Positions 49,771 through 62,400 of a stretch of 64,000 bases of DNA are shown one piece after another. A program made the position numbers and the translations under genes. Numbering within the stretch: position 1 is the stretch's first letter; the number at the start of each line of letters is the position of its first letter. This DNA is from Eopsaltria australis. Its lineage: Eukaryota > Chordata > Aves > Passeriformes > Petroicidae. Where the stretch lies: NCBI GenBank assembly GCA_034509425.1, contig JAVTVJ010000033.1, positions 2,976,001 to 3,040,000 of the forward strand, given 5' to 3'. The notes under the pieces were generated by a model. The model saw nothing but the letters and a program-made list of their open reading frames with translations. It searched no databases and had not been told where the DNA came from.

Positions 49771-51014
49771 TTTAAGTTAGGTTGCTCCCAATATTCAAAG
49801 ACAACACTTTGAATACTCAGTTTAATTCACTGAAACAGTTTTATTGTGAATGAAGTCTATTCAATTAGGAAAACAAATTGATTTCTATTCTACTCAGTTA
49901 AGGATCAAGCTGAGTCATGATCAAAGAGCGTCAATTACCTTACATATATTTTTCTGGTAAAATTAAAGAAAATCATTAGGGCCTACTTCTATATCTCTTC
50001 TAATAAGCTGTAGCAAAACTGATAATTAATTAACAATGTAATATTGATATTCTTCTAGTATGAAATAAAAGCAGAGTTCATGGAAGTGATTTCTAAGTGT
50101 ATGAATACTATGATTGAAAATATCTTATTTGAAGTTGTCATTAGTGGTCATTTTTTTGAGATCCTGTTAAAGTGGTTAATGATATGTGCGTGGCTGTCAC
50201 AGATCCCTTAGTTTCCCAGGGGCCTGAAACAGAATATTTCCTATCTCTTTCTTGATGTTCCTGAAGACATTGGCAACTTCTCTCTAAAGTGAAGTCCTAC
50301 TAATACATAGACACACAAAAGAATCTAGAGCACTGTAACTCTAAATAAAGTAATGTTGATTTCCTCTATGTAATAATGAAAATATAAGTCATTAAAATAA
50401 ATCTCCCTTTTGCCCACCATGTTGTCCTCTCCTCTTAAATACTTCTTTCCAGCTCTGGCACTTTCAGAGGTTTTTGTAGTGGGAACAGCTTAGATGTGGA
50501 CATCTAAGGTTTGGTTTCTAGTCCTATAGGCTGGTCTCTGTCTTCTTAAGCAGTTCCAAATTGTTGAACTCTGAAGTCCTCATCAGCTCCTATGTTCAGG
50601 TGTATTCCCCAACAATATCCTGATGCTGAGAAGACCTGGATGCACACCAAACTAGTTTACATGGTAGGGTCTTCTGGAAGAAAAGCCAGTCACAAGCAGC
50701 AAAATGGTGTCATGACATGCTACAGACATGTCCCCCTTCAGCAGAAGTCTCCCAGAGTATAGCAGTGTTTGAAATGTCTCTATATTGTTGCTTGTCCTGC
50801 CTGTTCCAATCTGTACTTCATAAATATTTCAAAGAGGAAACTATTTCAAATATCAAAATATTTCAAGGTTCTTCCCCAAAAGGTTCTTAAAAGGCTCTCA
50901 AAAAGTTCTTAAAACACCAGCAATAAATAGGATATGAGGAAATATCATCAAATTAAGGAAAAACTGTTGGGAAGAAAATAAATAAGGAGTAAGAATAAAT
51001 TCTCATTTTTTACA
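49771..51014. other. AT-rich DNA without a supported gene
   Basis: Nothing recognisable; short background open frames only. Confidence 0.5.
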
Positions 51015-51015
51015 G

Positions 51016-51255
51016 GGCAGGGAGGTCACAGCAACAGTGGACTGTGACCAGGAGTTGTATTGTGGCCTGTCCTCTAAGCTGTTTGTACATAATATTGTAA
51101 GGAGACTGAGCAATACTAAAAATACTAAATTCTTCACTAGTAGCTCATTCAAGAAAATAAAGGCAGGAGCAAGAACTGCAAAGGGATCTTTCAATATTCA
51201 TCAAGAAAGTGGCATATTAGGTTCAGTTTGGAAAAAAGTAATTGCATGCACTTGA
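51016..51255 (+). CDS. Weak candidate exon or decayed coding segment
   Basis: A moderately strong acceptor (attctcattttttacag, AG at 51014-51015) is followed by 79 open codons to TGA at 51253-51255. The first part reads GREVTATVDCDQELYCGLSS, then turns Lys/Asn/Thr-rich. A possible donor GTAAGG lies at about 51097, which would leave an 81-nt exon covering only the protein-like first part. No domain or family is recognised and the open frame continues upstream of the acceptor, so chance is a real possibility. The minus strand also has a 63-codon hydrophobic frame here. Confidence 0.2.
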   Translation, partial: GREVTATVDCDQELYCGLSSKLFVHNIVRRLSNTKNTKFFTSSSFKKIKAGARTAKGSFNIHQESGILGSVWKKVIACT

Positions 51256-54200
51256 AAATATGTACAGTCCAAAAGGTACACATATAATGATGTACTCTGA
51301 GCTAACTATAAGAGCACAGGAATGAAATCTTTGGGGAAAAACACAAAAAAGCTTAAGCTACTCTCTGTTAAACAATGAGTTTGTGTTAAAACAGACAACA
51401 TTCCTCATCAAAAAAGAGTAAAACATGAAAGTTTTTGAGTAGATGTTTTTTGTTAAGTAGTTCTGCAGATCCACAACTTTGATTATAATTATGCTCCACC
51501 TCTGGTACATTTTGAGTGAATAATTAGCTTCAGAAGGTTAATATCATGTAGGTTACTTGCCAGTCAATGGCAAGAAAAGCTTAGCCGTCTTTCGTTCAAG
51601 ATCATTTAACCTTTTGGAGCCTAAGATTTCCCTCAGAAAACTACAAAATCAGCAATGGCAGCCAATTATTCAAGTTAAGTGGGCAGTAAGAATGCATCAT
51701 TTACTTTTTAGCCTTCATTAAGTCTGGGCTGACTGTCTCTCAGAGATGGTACAAAGGGTGTTGCCTAGTGAAGGATAGCAAGCAAGGAGGGGAAGGTAAA
51801 GACAGACCCAGTCATCCTATGGCTAGTTTGGAAAGAGAATTTATTCATATAGCAATTACAGAGGATATTTGAGTAAACAATTACTATTGACTTAATTTCA
51901 GAAAGGGGTGGCCTAAGTACTGGTGATGAATATAACATGGTTGTTAAGAGTTTTGAATTTAGCCTATATGAATATATTGCTTTATTGCAAGAGACTGAGC
52001 AACAAAAAAAAAAAAAAAAAAAAAAGGAAGGCATTAAACCTGTTGATATGATTTTGTAAATATTATTTTAATTGTTAAAGTTATTCTTATTTTTGTAATG
52101 AAAACCATTTTGGGTGAAAAATGCAATCAAATTTTATCAACACAAGGTTTCATCTTTTGAAATACTGTTTTGAAAAGCAGTTTTGACTGATTATCAACGC
52201 AGCTTCAAATTTCTCTTATGGCAGTTATGCATTTGCTTGATTTGATATATTGATAAAGAGATTTCAGAGATGGCTCTCTGCTCTGCGATCCCCCTAAATA
52301 GGAATGGTACTTGGGGCTTCTGCGGGTTTATATGATCACAAAACTGGAATCAAATCTAGAAAATTATTCCAAAGAAACAAAAATCTGTTTGCATCATCTT
52401 GCTGTTTGGCTGACAACAAAATGTTCATCTGTTTTGCCACTTATTCCATAAATAGTCAAACAATATTGTTTTTGCAATCAAATTAATTTCTGAGAATAGC
52501 CACAATGGTCACTGGAAAATAAGGGATGCCAAATGCTTGAATATTTGTCTTGTGTCTGTAAAAGTTAATGTTCTTACACCTGTTAATAACAGGAAGAATA
52601 TATTATTGAGAGTAATGTAATTAAAGAGCGAAAGTGATAGTTTCTTCAGTGAGAAAATTATCTATAGTCGTTGAATCCTAGAGAATAGATTAACTCTTGT
52701 CCATACAGAGGACACTATTACAGCAAACTTGGATGTGTAAAATTAAATTCTGCATATATTGACTCAGCTGCTCAGCCAGAAGCAGGGGCAAAAGCTTTCT
52801 AACAAAACCAGGTCCAGGTCAGAAAATGCTTCCAAGAATAATTCCTATGCACTTCAGGCAAGAATAAGAATTTGAGACTTTGTTTTGCAGATCTCTGGCC
52901 ATTCAGTGCTGTGATGTCTTTGGTCTTTTGCAGGTATAGGATATTTTTAGGTTGTTGCACTGTCTTTCCTGTCAGCAGAGGTTGGTGACTCTGGTGGTTC
53001 CACTATGAGAGTGGAGGTTTGGCACATTCTAATTGTCTTTAGGACAAAATCTGCCATTGGAGGCTGTAAAATGTAGAAGTCAGTCTGTGTATTTGCAGTA
53101 TAGCCTGGGTACTGTGCAGTATATTTTTTCTTACAAAGATGATGACTTGCATTTGTTTGCAGTTTTGAGCTCTGGGTCAGGTGGGTTGCAGAGTCTGACC
53201 CTGCCCTTGTTGCGACTGAAGACACTCAAAAAAAGAAGATTATGTAGTAAAATGTAGGGTAGCCAGCAGTGTGATAAAGCTATAAAAGAGACATCATGCA
53301 GCATGAGTGAAGAAATAATGTAGATAAAAACACATGAATGGCTTTTCTTTTGAAGTGGCACAAAACTACGTACCAAATCCCAGCTTTCTCTTTCCCTCCA
53401 CTGTCACTTCTTTTTGTAACAAAACATAGCTACTACTGCATCCTCTGTGTACAAAATACATTCAGTAATCTGACCCCATTGCTAGGAAATTAAGATTGTA
53501 AATTATTAATGAACTGTGTGTTTGGCCTCTTACAAACTCACTTGATCTCTCCTCACACTCAAGGGGAAGCTGTATAGCTGGGGGCAGAACAGAGCTGAGC
53601 CTAAGATAGGAATGAGCTTGGAGCACAAACAAAGCATCTGTGGCCAAAATTAACTTGTGTTTTCCTGCCAAGAAAATCATGAACAGTATGATACCACAGA
53701 AAGGAAGAAACAACTTGGTTTTGGCATTAAAAAGGTAAAGCAAAACAAGAACTATTATAGTTTATGTAGGATGTAATGTTTTTTGTGCCAGTGACTCCTG
53801 TATTTCTCTTGGAAATAGGGGCTCAGTAGCTGATGCACCAGGAGCTGCCATTAACCTGTGTATTCTCTGCTAGCCATGCTTGACAGTTGTCTGCTTACTG
53901 TTATCAAAGCCATGCCTTAAGACTATTAAAAATCCTGTTATCAAATCACACATTTACAAGGCAAAGAGCTTCTCTCTTGCTTCCTTGGTATTAATGAAGA
54001 TCGTGCTGCTGAGATGAAAGGCAGCTCTTTGCTGATATACAAATGTTTTGTGCAATTAGTGTCCTGTCCTGATAGTCCTGGCATGAGCACCATTCAAATC
54101 ATTCATGTTATGAAGAAACAAGAACTTTATTTTCTCACTTGTCATCATGTGTAATGGTGAGAGTCAACTGATGCAATTAACACTGGATTGCTTTTCACTG

Positions 54201-54600
54201 TGTAAATCCAAGCTAATCCTGTTCCAGAAGCCTGTCTCTAATCAGGAAACAGTGAACCAAAATATGATAATTTCTACACTGCAGTGATGCCTCTTGGGCT
54301 ATTTTGTCATTTTATCTGCTTTTGTGACGGACCATATGCTGCCAGCTCTCATTCATTTTAATGAGAGAATAATTTCACATGGTCAAGGCTTTATCTCCCT
54401 TTGTCTGTTACCCACTTTGTGCTTTAGAAGAAGCTTTTCCCCCATCAGGTTTTAGATATATTCTGCGATGACATACAGAATCTGTGCGCAAGCACTCTCA
54501 CTATTCTGTTTGATACTGGGGATTATGTGAAACTAAAAATTTTATCATGAGCCTGAGGCTTGATTACTTCCTCTACGTTTTATTTTTTTTTTCCTCTACT
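51256..54600. other. AT-rich DNA without a supported gene
   Basis: No named repeat apart from the poly-A at 52004. Around 53.9-54.5 kb the sequence has a more complex composition with several ATTA/TAAT cores (for example caattaacactggattgc). Conservation cannot be assessed here. Confidence 0.4.
52004..52025. repeat. Poly-A tract (22 A)
   Basis: An uninterrupted run of 22 A. No AATAAA sits 10-30 bases upstream and no gene-like sequence precedes it, so there is no support for a processed pseudogene. It is simple sequence. Confidence 0.9.
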
Positions 54601-54605
54601 TTCAG

Positions 54606-54786
54606 CTTCAGGTACAGTTCCAAGAAAGAGACACACATGATCCATAAGGCAGCAGGACTGAACTTTGACAATCCTCTGTTTGAAAATAAATGCTTTGGGC
54701 AAAGGATGTCATCAAACCAAGGGAAAGAGCCTATCCAGGCAGGTTGTCAGAAAATGACATCCTTGTGGATGTTGGTCATACGCTGA
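54606..54786 (+). CDS. Candidate last exon: cytoplasmic tail with NPxF motif
   Basis: A long pyrimidine tract (ttttattttttttttcctctactttcag, AG at 54604-54605) is followed by an open frame. It starts with one base completing a split codon, then runs 59 codons to TGA at 54784-54786. It reads FRYSSKKETHMIHKAAGLNF, then DNPLFENKCFGQ. The segment FDNPLFE (residues 20-26) has the form of the (F/Y)xNPx(Y/F) sorting or PTB-binding motif found in cytoplasmic tails of LDL-receptor-like membrane proteins. The basic Arg/Lys start would fit the position just after a membrane span. No transmembrane exon was found upstream, no AATAAA lies close downstream, and I cannot name the gene. Confidence 0.35.
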
Positions 54787-56043
54787 GGCTGATCAGGAGT
54801 TTTAACTAACAAAGTGATCTACAAACTGAGTAGGACCACTCTCTTATCCATAGTTTTACAGAGAATGAAAAAGTTCAGGTTCTATGGAAGAAGATTGATG
54901 GAGTGAGGAAGAGATAGAGGGAGGAAGAGGAAATATTCAAGACTGGAGAGAAGATTAAGGCAAGATATGAGATTGTTGCATTATTGTGGCTGGATATGTG
55001 TATTTCTTGGGCTGTAAAACAGAATGAGCTTTTTTTAAATCCTGAAAGTTGTCATGAAATCTGTGCACTGTGTCTTGTTCTGCAGAAAAATCATGGTACC
55101 CAGTGGTTTAAAAGTGTGAATTATTTTATGTCTAATAAGAAATACAGTTGTCAAAAAATATGTATCAAAGGAAGAGTCAGTACTGTAGTCTACTGTATTA
55201 CAAAACCTTTAAACATGCAAGTCCAGCTTGAAGGATCAAAATTCTGCAGCCAGAAAAACCAATGAATTTCTTGGCCAAGGCTTTGAGAGTTGGCAATCTG
55301 GAAGCAGAAATATGAAACCTGGGCTATCAGAAGTACTGAATGTTCACCGATTCTGTAAGGTGAATGGGAGTTAAAATAGCTGCTCATACTCTTTAAAAAC
55401 CCTCAATTGTTAAAAAAGGGCCTTTAGAAAGTACTACAAAAGCATGAGTAAATGGAAAAAGAAATTATTAAAACAATGAGAATTTTTTTGTAAAGAGCTA
55501 GGTATAGTTCATCTATCAGTCTCTCACCTCCAAACTTGTCAGATTATTTTGGTGTAAATCACTGTGCAACTGACCTCAACCTAAAGCTTCATAACACATG
55601 AGGGAGCAGTCCAATCTTGGAATCATTAATTTATGTGGATCTTTAAATATAAAGTCTCTCTGCCCATGCTTTGTTTTCCTTTGGGCAGACAAATTACAAT
55701 ACCTATGTAAAAAGCAATTATTCTGCTCTGGTGAGTTCTTTCCTTTCATCACCCTCCTCCTAAAACACTTACTGTCTGGAAGTAGAAAGCATGCTCCACC
55801 CAATTTCTTACCCCTAAATGAGGAAAGAAATGTGAATATGCTGTGATTCTGTTTTGACCTACCATGCATGGTCTAACGTGTCAGTTAACATTAGCCTTGG
55901 ATGGAGTTTTGCACTAACTTTCAACTGAAAATAAGAAGTGCTTCCAATCAGTGATTCCCTTGGAGTGGAAAGGGTGGAAAATTGGTTTTATAAGCATACA
56001 ATGAATTGAAATGAGTCTTTTGGTGTTTTCTCTGTTGTTTTAG
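54787..56043. other. AT-rich DNA without a supported gene
   Basis: If the exon at 54606 is real, this would begin with its 3' UTR. A 97-codon minus-strand frame (55576-55869) has no recognisable feature and no splice support. Confidence 0.4.
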
Positions 56044-56358
56044 TACGTGAAGAGACTGCTGCTGATGGAAAATTTTCCCATTATTTTTGAATTAGTCAGA
56101 TTCTCTTTATATTCACTAGATCACCCTCCACAAAGCCTGAAAAAGACTAAGAGTAATTTTCTGGCATGTAGGCAATATTACTCAAGCATCCACAATGTGT
56201 TTTGGTGTTTTTGCGTGAAAGTGTCTCTTTCAGAATGGAGTAGAACGCCCTACATATCTGCTTGCATTCAACTTTATATGAGATATTCACAAGTCCTAAG
56301 GGAAAGAACTGGCTTGCAAATACAAGATAAGAAGCTTGACAAGGGCATTCAGAGATAG
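56044..56358 (+). CDS. Weak candidate terminal exon, 104 codons
   Basis: An excellent acceptor-like sequence (ttttggtgttttctctgttgttttag, AG at 56042-56043) is followed directly by 104 open codons (YVKRLLLMENFPIIFELVRF..) and a TAG at 56356-56358. AATAAA occurs at 56519-56524, about 160 bases after the stop. The order of signals fits a terminal exon. Against this, the translation is rich in Leu, Phe, Tyr and Ser in a way AT-rich random frames often are, no domain is recognised, and the downstream GT-rich element is poor. Confidence 0.2.
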   Translation, partial: YVKRLLLMENFPIIFELVRFSLYSLDHPPQSLKKTKSNFLACRQYYSSIHNVFWCFCVKVSLSEWSRTPYISACIQLYMRYSQVLRERTGLQIQDKKLDKGIQR

Positions 56359-56549
56359 TGGCATTTCCCTAGACTACTGCCAGAGCTCTTCAAACATTTT
56401 ATTTATTTTAGGATGAAGAAGTTTGTTTATTTTTTTTCCCAGGAAAGAAAAAAAAAAAAGTTAAACAGTCAGTAAAGGAGGTAAGAAGTTGAAACCTCAC
56501 CAACTCATTTAAATTTAAAATAAACCACTACTAAATATGGGCAACATGT

Positions 56550-58587
56550 GGCAGTTGAGCAGGAAGGACGAAAAAAAAGCCTACCACAAAACCATCAATA
56601 GTGAGGGTCTGCTCCCAGACCACTCTCACATAGCAAAAGAAATTGTAGTTTATCATGGTAATAGTATAAAGGATTTATTCCAAGTTTGGCAGGTTGATGT
56701 GACCCACTGTTAAGTAGGCCAGGCTCACTAGTTATTGAATGTCTAGGAAATTGAGTGGATTCTGTCTTCTCTTGGCAGCTACAGCTGCACTCACTATTTT
56801 CAGGATGAGCATTTCAGGCAACTTGATAACGGCCCCATCAAGTGGTACAGCTCCTTCATTGCAGATGTTTGCTACCTCCAGCCAAGGAAACTGGCTTCTT
56901 CATTTTGGCTAAGAGATGTTTTTGGCTCATCTTGTGGACAATGAACTCTGCCAATAACTTTCACAGAACAGTTGCTCAGAGATAAAAGATTCGTTACCAC
57001 CAAAAGGCCAACATTCATTGTGTGGATCCAAAGGATTTAGAAGAGTGTGAGAGGATCTCAGATGCATCTCACAGGGAGCCAGAGGTTATATTAGAGATAT
57101 GTGTTCATTACATGTCTCTCTTTTTTTACTTTTTTTTTTTTTGGAAGTAAAAGAAACAGTTCAGTTTTATGTTAGCATTGGATTTATTTCCTCATGCCAT
57201 GGAATAACTTCAAAAGTTCTCTCTTGGCTGAAAAATGAGGAAGAAATGATTTTTGAGGTATTATAGGGAAAAATGCCTTTATGTTGCCTAGGAATTGGCC
57301 TCAAAGGCTTTTGCTCCTTTTTCTTCTGCAGCTATAGAAGTGTATATAAATGAATATACTGGATATGTTTTTTGGTTACCCTGCACAGTGTTTTCATAAT
57401 ACTTAATTAATTAAATGCCTACCATGTCAAGAAAATATTTTTCTGCATCTGATGGGAGATAGAGTCAAATGTAGCTTATAGAAAAGTAGGATTTGTAGAC
57501 TTCAGGTTAAAAAGCTTCAGGGCACTAGTATCTCTGTAGATAAATGTGCTGAGGGGTGTGAACTGTCTCTTAAACCAACAAGATAATTGTGCTTAGGGTA
57601 CAACCCATCTGTTAAACTTTGGGCATATTTCTCAGGAAAACAAAACAACTAAACCAACCAACAAAACCCCCTTCCCCCTCACCGCCCCCTATTCCCCAAA
57701 AGAGCTATACCAAACCAAAACTATGATAAAAAATAAAAGGACTATCTAGTTAAAAAGGAAAAAAATATTCTTTGAATGTGGTATCCATTCTTTATGATAG
57801 AGAAACTCAGAAATTACAGATTCCGAAATATTTTCATTTAAAGTCATCTGCAGTTTCAGACTTTATTACCTATTTCTGTCCATACTTGATCATGCTAGGA
57901 TTAGGGGAAAAATTGAGTTTTAACCTTGACTTTTGTTCTGGTCTTTTCTAGGCATTACATGCCATTATGAAGGCTACAGTCTGTCACATATGAAATTTTT
58001 TCACTAAATTCTGTAAAGAATGTTCTTTAGTAACTAATAAAACTTCACTCAAATATAAAAGTGATAAAACATTTTTCAAAACATATAATCATTGCAACAA
58101 AAAAAGAGAAAATCCATTCTAGGCTATCTCCTAGTTTAAATAACTCAGAAAATTAGAAATAAACTTGAATGGATGGAGCAATATTGGAGTCCATATACTC
58201 TTTTTTAGTGGCAGTTTCAAGGATTCAAGCATGCAATTTCATAGTTACTGTGAAATTATCCTGTCAAACTGCTAAATAACAAAGTGAGCTTCATGGATAC
58301 TTTGTGTTGTTTATGAAAAAAATATACACAGTATTTCTTGGCTTCATATAGCACCAGTTCTTTTCACACAGATTATTAACCAGAACAAACTGAGTCCTCA
58401 GTTTCCTCTGTACTATTTTTTTTATTCCTTTCAACTATTAAAGTAGAAAAGGCTGCTATACATCATCTCACACATCATCTATGTCAGTAAGATTCATGAA
58501 TCCAGTTGAATAAGTTATTCTTGGGAACAATCCTGCATCAGTCATGTGATGCAGCATTTCACAGCGAGGGACAGTCCTAGCATGACA
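56550..58587. other. AT-rich DNA without a supported gene
   Basis: A poly-T run lies near 57130 and an A/C-rich tract at 57637. Between 56.6 and 57.05 kb the composition is more even, but no repeat or coding signal is recognised. Confidence 0.45.
57637..57701. repeat. A/C-rich low-complexity tract
   Basis: An irregular run of aaac, aacc and polyC units (accaaccaacaaaacccc), very similar in character to the tract at 23419. Confidence 0.75.
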
Positions 58588-59400
58588 CTATGGAATCATA
58601 CAGAACTCCAGGCTGGAGAGGGTTTTTAAGGCATCTGGTTAATCTCTCTCTCTGAAATCAACTTCTCCAGTCCTCTAAAATCAGACCATCAGATTTATGG
58701 ATCTGTCATCTTGTCGGCAGCTGATCTCCAGAAGATCGGGTTGATCTTTTCTGTGGAGCACAACCCCTCCCGTTTTAATTTTTTTGTCTGCCTTGAACAG
58801 CCTGCAACTGTCTATTGCAGTACTTGAGTCACATGAGTTATCCCACCAAATATCTGTACTTCCAAAGACAGTGTATTTCTGAGACTGAACAAGGAGACTC
58901 CAAATTTCTTCTTTTTTATTTCCCAGAATATGGGTGTTGGCATAAAGGCACTCTAGTGATTTGTCATCTGACCCTTTGTGCTGCTCCCAAGGTACTCTCA
59001 GCTTGTCTTTGGGTCTTTGGTTGTCTTTGTCTTTGGGCACCACTTCCCAAATAATCCAGCAGAAGGCCACTTCTGTAACTTAGTTAACCTATTCATAAAG
59101 ATGCCATTGTACCTTTTTGATAGGTGGATGCCATCTCTTTGCAGTAACCCACAGACTTAGAAGAATATCTGAATAGTCATGGAGGCCAAAACCCTGCTGG
59201 AAACAACAGCTGTGCAGCCAGATGTGATATGTGTGATATATCTCCTTCTGCTTGTCCTTCCTTCCGACTGGAAGGTTATGTTTATTATTTATAGTAGAAA
59301 ATAACCTGGAGGACTTTGCTTTTTGCTTCATCCCCTATGTTCCTGAAGTCCTGTTTGATTATGTAGGTGTACTTTTCGTTCGGTACATAACTGGATCCAG
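58588..59400 (-). mobile_element. CR1 LINE spanning the ORF1/ORF2 junction, antisense, fused to a 3' tail
   Basis: The minus-strand frame 59089-59331 is the end of CR1 ORF1: SRLFSTINNKHNLPVGRKDK, then WLHSCCFQQGFGLHDYSDIL. The DG(V/I)H of the esterase has decayed to KRWH. The frame 58681-59070 is the start of ORF2 with the endonuclease: CLYANTHILGNKKEEIWSLL, then STDIWWDN, RLFKADKKIKTGGV and ISCRQDDRS. These match CR1 endonuclease order (NAHS..NKxEEL, TETWWD, FRxDR..GGGV). Left of 58680, at 58588-58650, there is a CR1-like inverted 3' tail (tggaatcatacagaactccaggctggagagggttt). Most of ORF2 is therefore missing between them. Confidence 0.8.
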
Positions 59401-62400
59401 TGTAATTATAATAAAAATACATTTTTATTATAAAGTCAAAATATACAATGTGAGGATTTTCTGTGTATTCATGTGAATCAGCTCACAATTATTTTTTAAA
59501 AAATTAATGTTATTTTAATGAATGTCTCTAATGAAAATCTGTTCTGTCAAAATTTCTAAACACTACATAAAGAGACAATAATGGGTTTAAAAAAATAAAA
59601 TTAAGAAGCTCCATAAAATAAAATTCTTAGAATCAAGCAACCCTTTCAAAGAAAAAAAAAACAAAAAAAAATTTTCTCGGCGTAGTTGCACTACATTATT
59701 ATTGTGACTAAATCAAAGACGAGCAGATGAAATACTACCTTTATGAATCACATGTACTTTTTATTATTTTTTGTAAGCAAGAAACAATAGGAGTTTTTTT
59801 ATCTTTTCTGTCATTAAAGATGAAAGTCAACTAGCTGTCCATGAAACTGTCTTTGAATATGGCAACAAGGGGATTCAGAAGCCTAAATATAAGTATTCAT
59901 TGTAATTTTAGACATTGTTTGCATGTCCTCTAGAAGGATGAATGTATGTCATAAATCTTGAGCTGTACCTGCGGGTTTCATGTGAAGGTCATGGATAACT
60001 GGGTCATTCTCACACTCAAGTGCTGATACTTTATGTGCTAGAAGATTTCCACCTTCAGCTGCATTGATATGGAATAAAGAGAACTGAGGAATTAAACGTG
60101 CATATGAGAGTTTGAAAGAATGTCTTGCTCCTAATTTTACCTCTACACATTTTTAAAACAAATCAGGGATTTTGCTTTAATCCCTGGCCTCCAGTAGATA
60201 GGCTTTTATAAATAGCATTAAATATCATAGACATTAGCAGCAGCAATACAGGCTGTTTTTCCTCCGTAACTAGATAATCTCAATCTAGAGATGTCCTCTT
60301 TGTTGTTTTCCTGATTGCTTTATGATTTTGTTACTTCAAAATCACTGAAAACTGGAACTAAGAATGCAAAATATATGCTGGTATTTGTGTTTTGGGCACA
60401 AAGCCCAAGAAGTAGCATCAGATTATTTTTTCAATTGGCTCCATCACTGCCACTACACAAGTCAGCTTAAAGTCAAAAATAGTGTTGTATTCCAGAAGGT
60501 GTCAGTAGAGTATTAGAAAATAAAAATGAGTATGCTGTCTAAGCTCTACGGTATTAAGACATTACAACGGTAAAAATGGCTGGTTTTGCATGGTGATTTG
60601 TACAAAGAAAACATTTTCTATATGACATGTTACTCTTTTATGGTAATTTTACAGACCTGTTTTTCTGCGCTTTCAACTTATAAGATAGCTATAAGGTACT
60701 GAAATATATTCTAGTGAGATAAAGGCCTCATATCTAAGTATTAATGTAAAACAAGGAAGCAACAGCATCCTCTGCAAAGATGGCAACACTTCCACTGGGC
60801 TGAGGGAGTAACCTGACAAGTTTAGGGCTAGAGCATGAGAAACTTCTTGCACAGTTATATGCCACTGACAAGGTCTTTTATTGATGCCAGGGCCATATCA
60901 CAGCTTCAAAAGGAGTATAGAAATGTGGAGCTTTTGATTTATGTTCCTCTGTGTCTACTCATCCTGTTCCATCTCAACTCAGTGAAAGAATTCTAAAGGA
61001 TTTACTCATATGAAGCAGCTTACATGACACAACGCCACATTTATACACACATTTTAATAAATGAAATTACAGAGCAGATAACAACAATGTTCAATAATTG
61101 TAGCAATTTAGGAATGAAATGTGTAATTATCACTAGCCAGTGCAGGAACTGCATTAAAAATGAGAACTAGAGAAAGATACAAGCATCTTAGGGTGACCTT
61201 GCAAATTTTTTGAAAGGCTTTTAGTATACGTGATTGTGAAAGAAATGAGACTCAAGAGAAGGTGGAATGTAGTTGTTTGTCACAGTTGGGGGTTGCATGG
61301 TGACAAAACCAGTCCCTTCTAGTTTGTTGCTTTTTTGTTCTTCTTAGTCAGTAACATGATTAGAGCTCGGTATGTTATAATCAACAACACTAATGGCAAA
61401 TAATTGTACTTCCTTTAAGTAAAGAGGGAGTGGTTGCACTGATGTTTTTAGGGATAAAATGACAGAAAATGTGCATACAATGGAAGTACATTCTTGTACA
61501 TTACTGAGATTGTATAATGTAGCATTAACAATATTAATTAGAGCTTCAAATCTACACCGGGGAAAAACTAGCTTATAATGCCCTTTCAAAGGCTGCCACA
61601 CATTCACCCCACTAGAACTCACTTGTTTTGCACATCAAGTTCTCATAAGTTCCCCAAGAGAAAAGACAGTGCAAACAAATTGCCAGGCACGATGTATGCT
61701 GTGTCCCTTCCCAGGCTCAATTACAGTGCTTGAAGAAAAATGAGACTAATAGTGACTTATAGGCAGCCTCCTGGCTCCACAAGGCTGGTGACAGCAGCTA
61801 TCCCTTAAGCAGGCTGTGCAAGAAGGGAGGGCTCTCATTCTCTTCCAGGACCACTGTGAAGACAGTTGATATTGATGGACATTAGGAACCAGCTCACTGC
61901 TGTTGCAGTACTAATCCCAGCTAAGGGCATCCTAAATGTTGGCATTCTTTTTCACTGTTTTAGACCGGAGCAAATTTTAATTAAGGTACCCTACGATTCA
62001 ATTTTTAAGCTTTTTAAGCTTTTTAAATGCAATGAAAATGAAATTCTCATCTTAATGTGGTTTCAGAACCTCTTAATTAATCATAAAGCATAGTGTTTTT
62101 TATTTCAATACCTTATGTCACTTTTATATTTTGCTAGTGAAAACAGTGGGTGACAATACAGAATAAGCATGGAAATAAATTTAAAGGAAATAGTGGACTG
62201 TAAAAGACACAGCAGAGTGAGGCTACACAACTAGGTCCTTACATTTTTTTGTCTTTGAATTAACCCAACAATAATTCATCCAGGCATGATGAACCATGTC
62301 ACTGTTTTGCCTTGCATGCTCACGTTATGAATTTGGCCGTTGAAGATAGTGTTTGTATATGATCATGCTGCAAAAAAAATCACAGTAGTCCAAATGCATT

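Noticed and set aside
51980..52025. Poly-A tract as the end of a processed pseudogene
   Set aside because: No polyadenylation signal or gene-like sequence precedes it, and CR1 machinery rarely makes poly-A retrocopies in birds.
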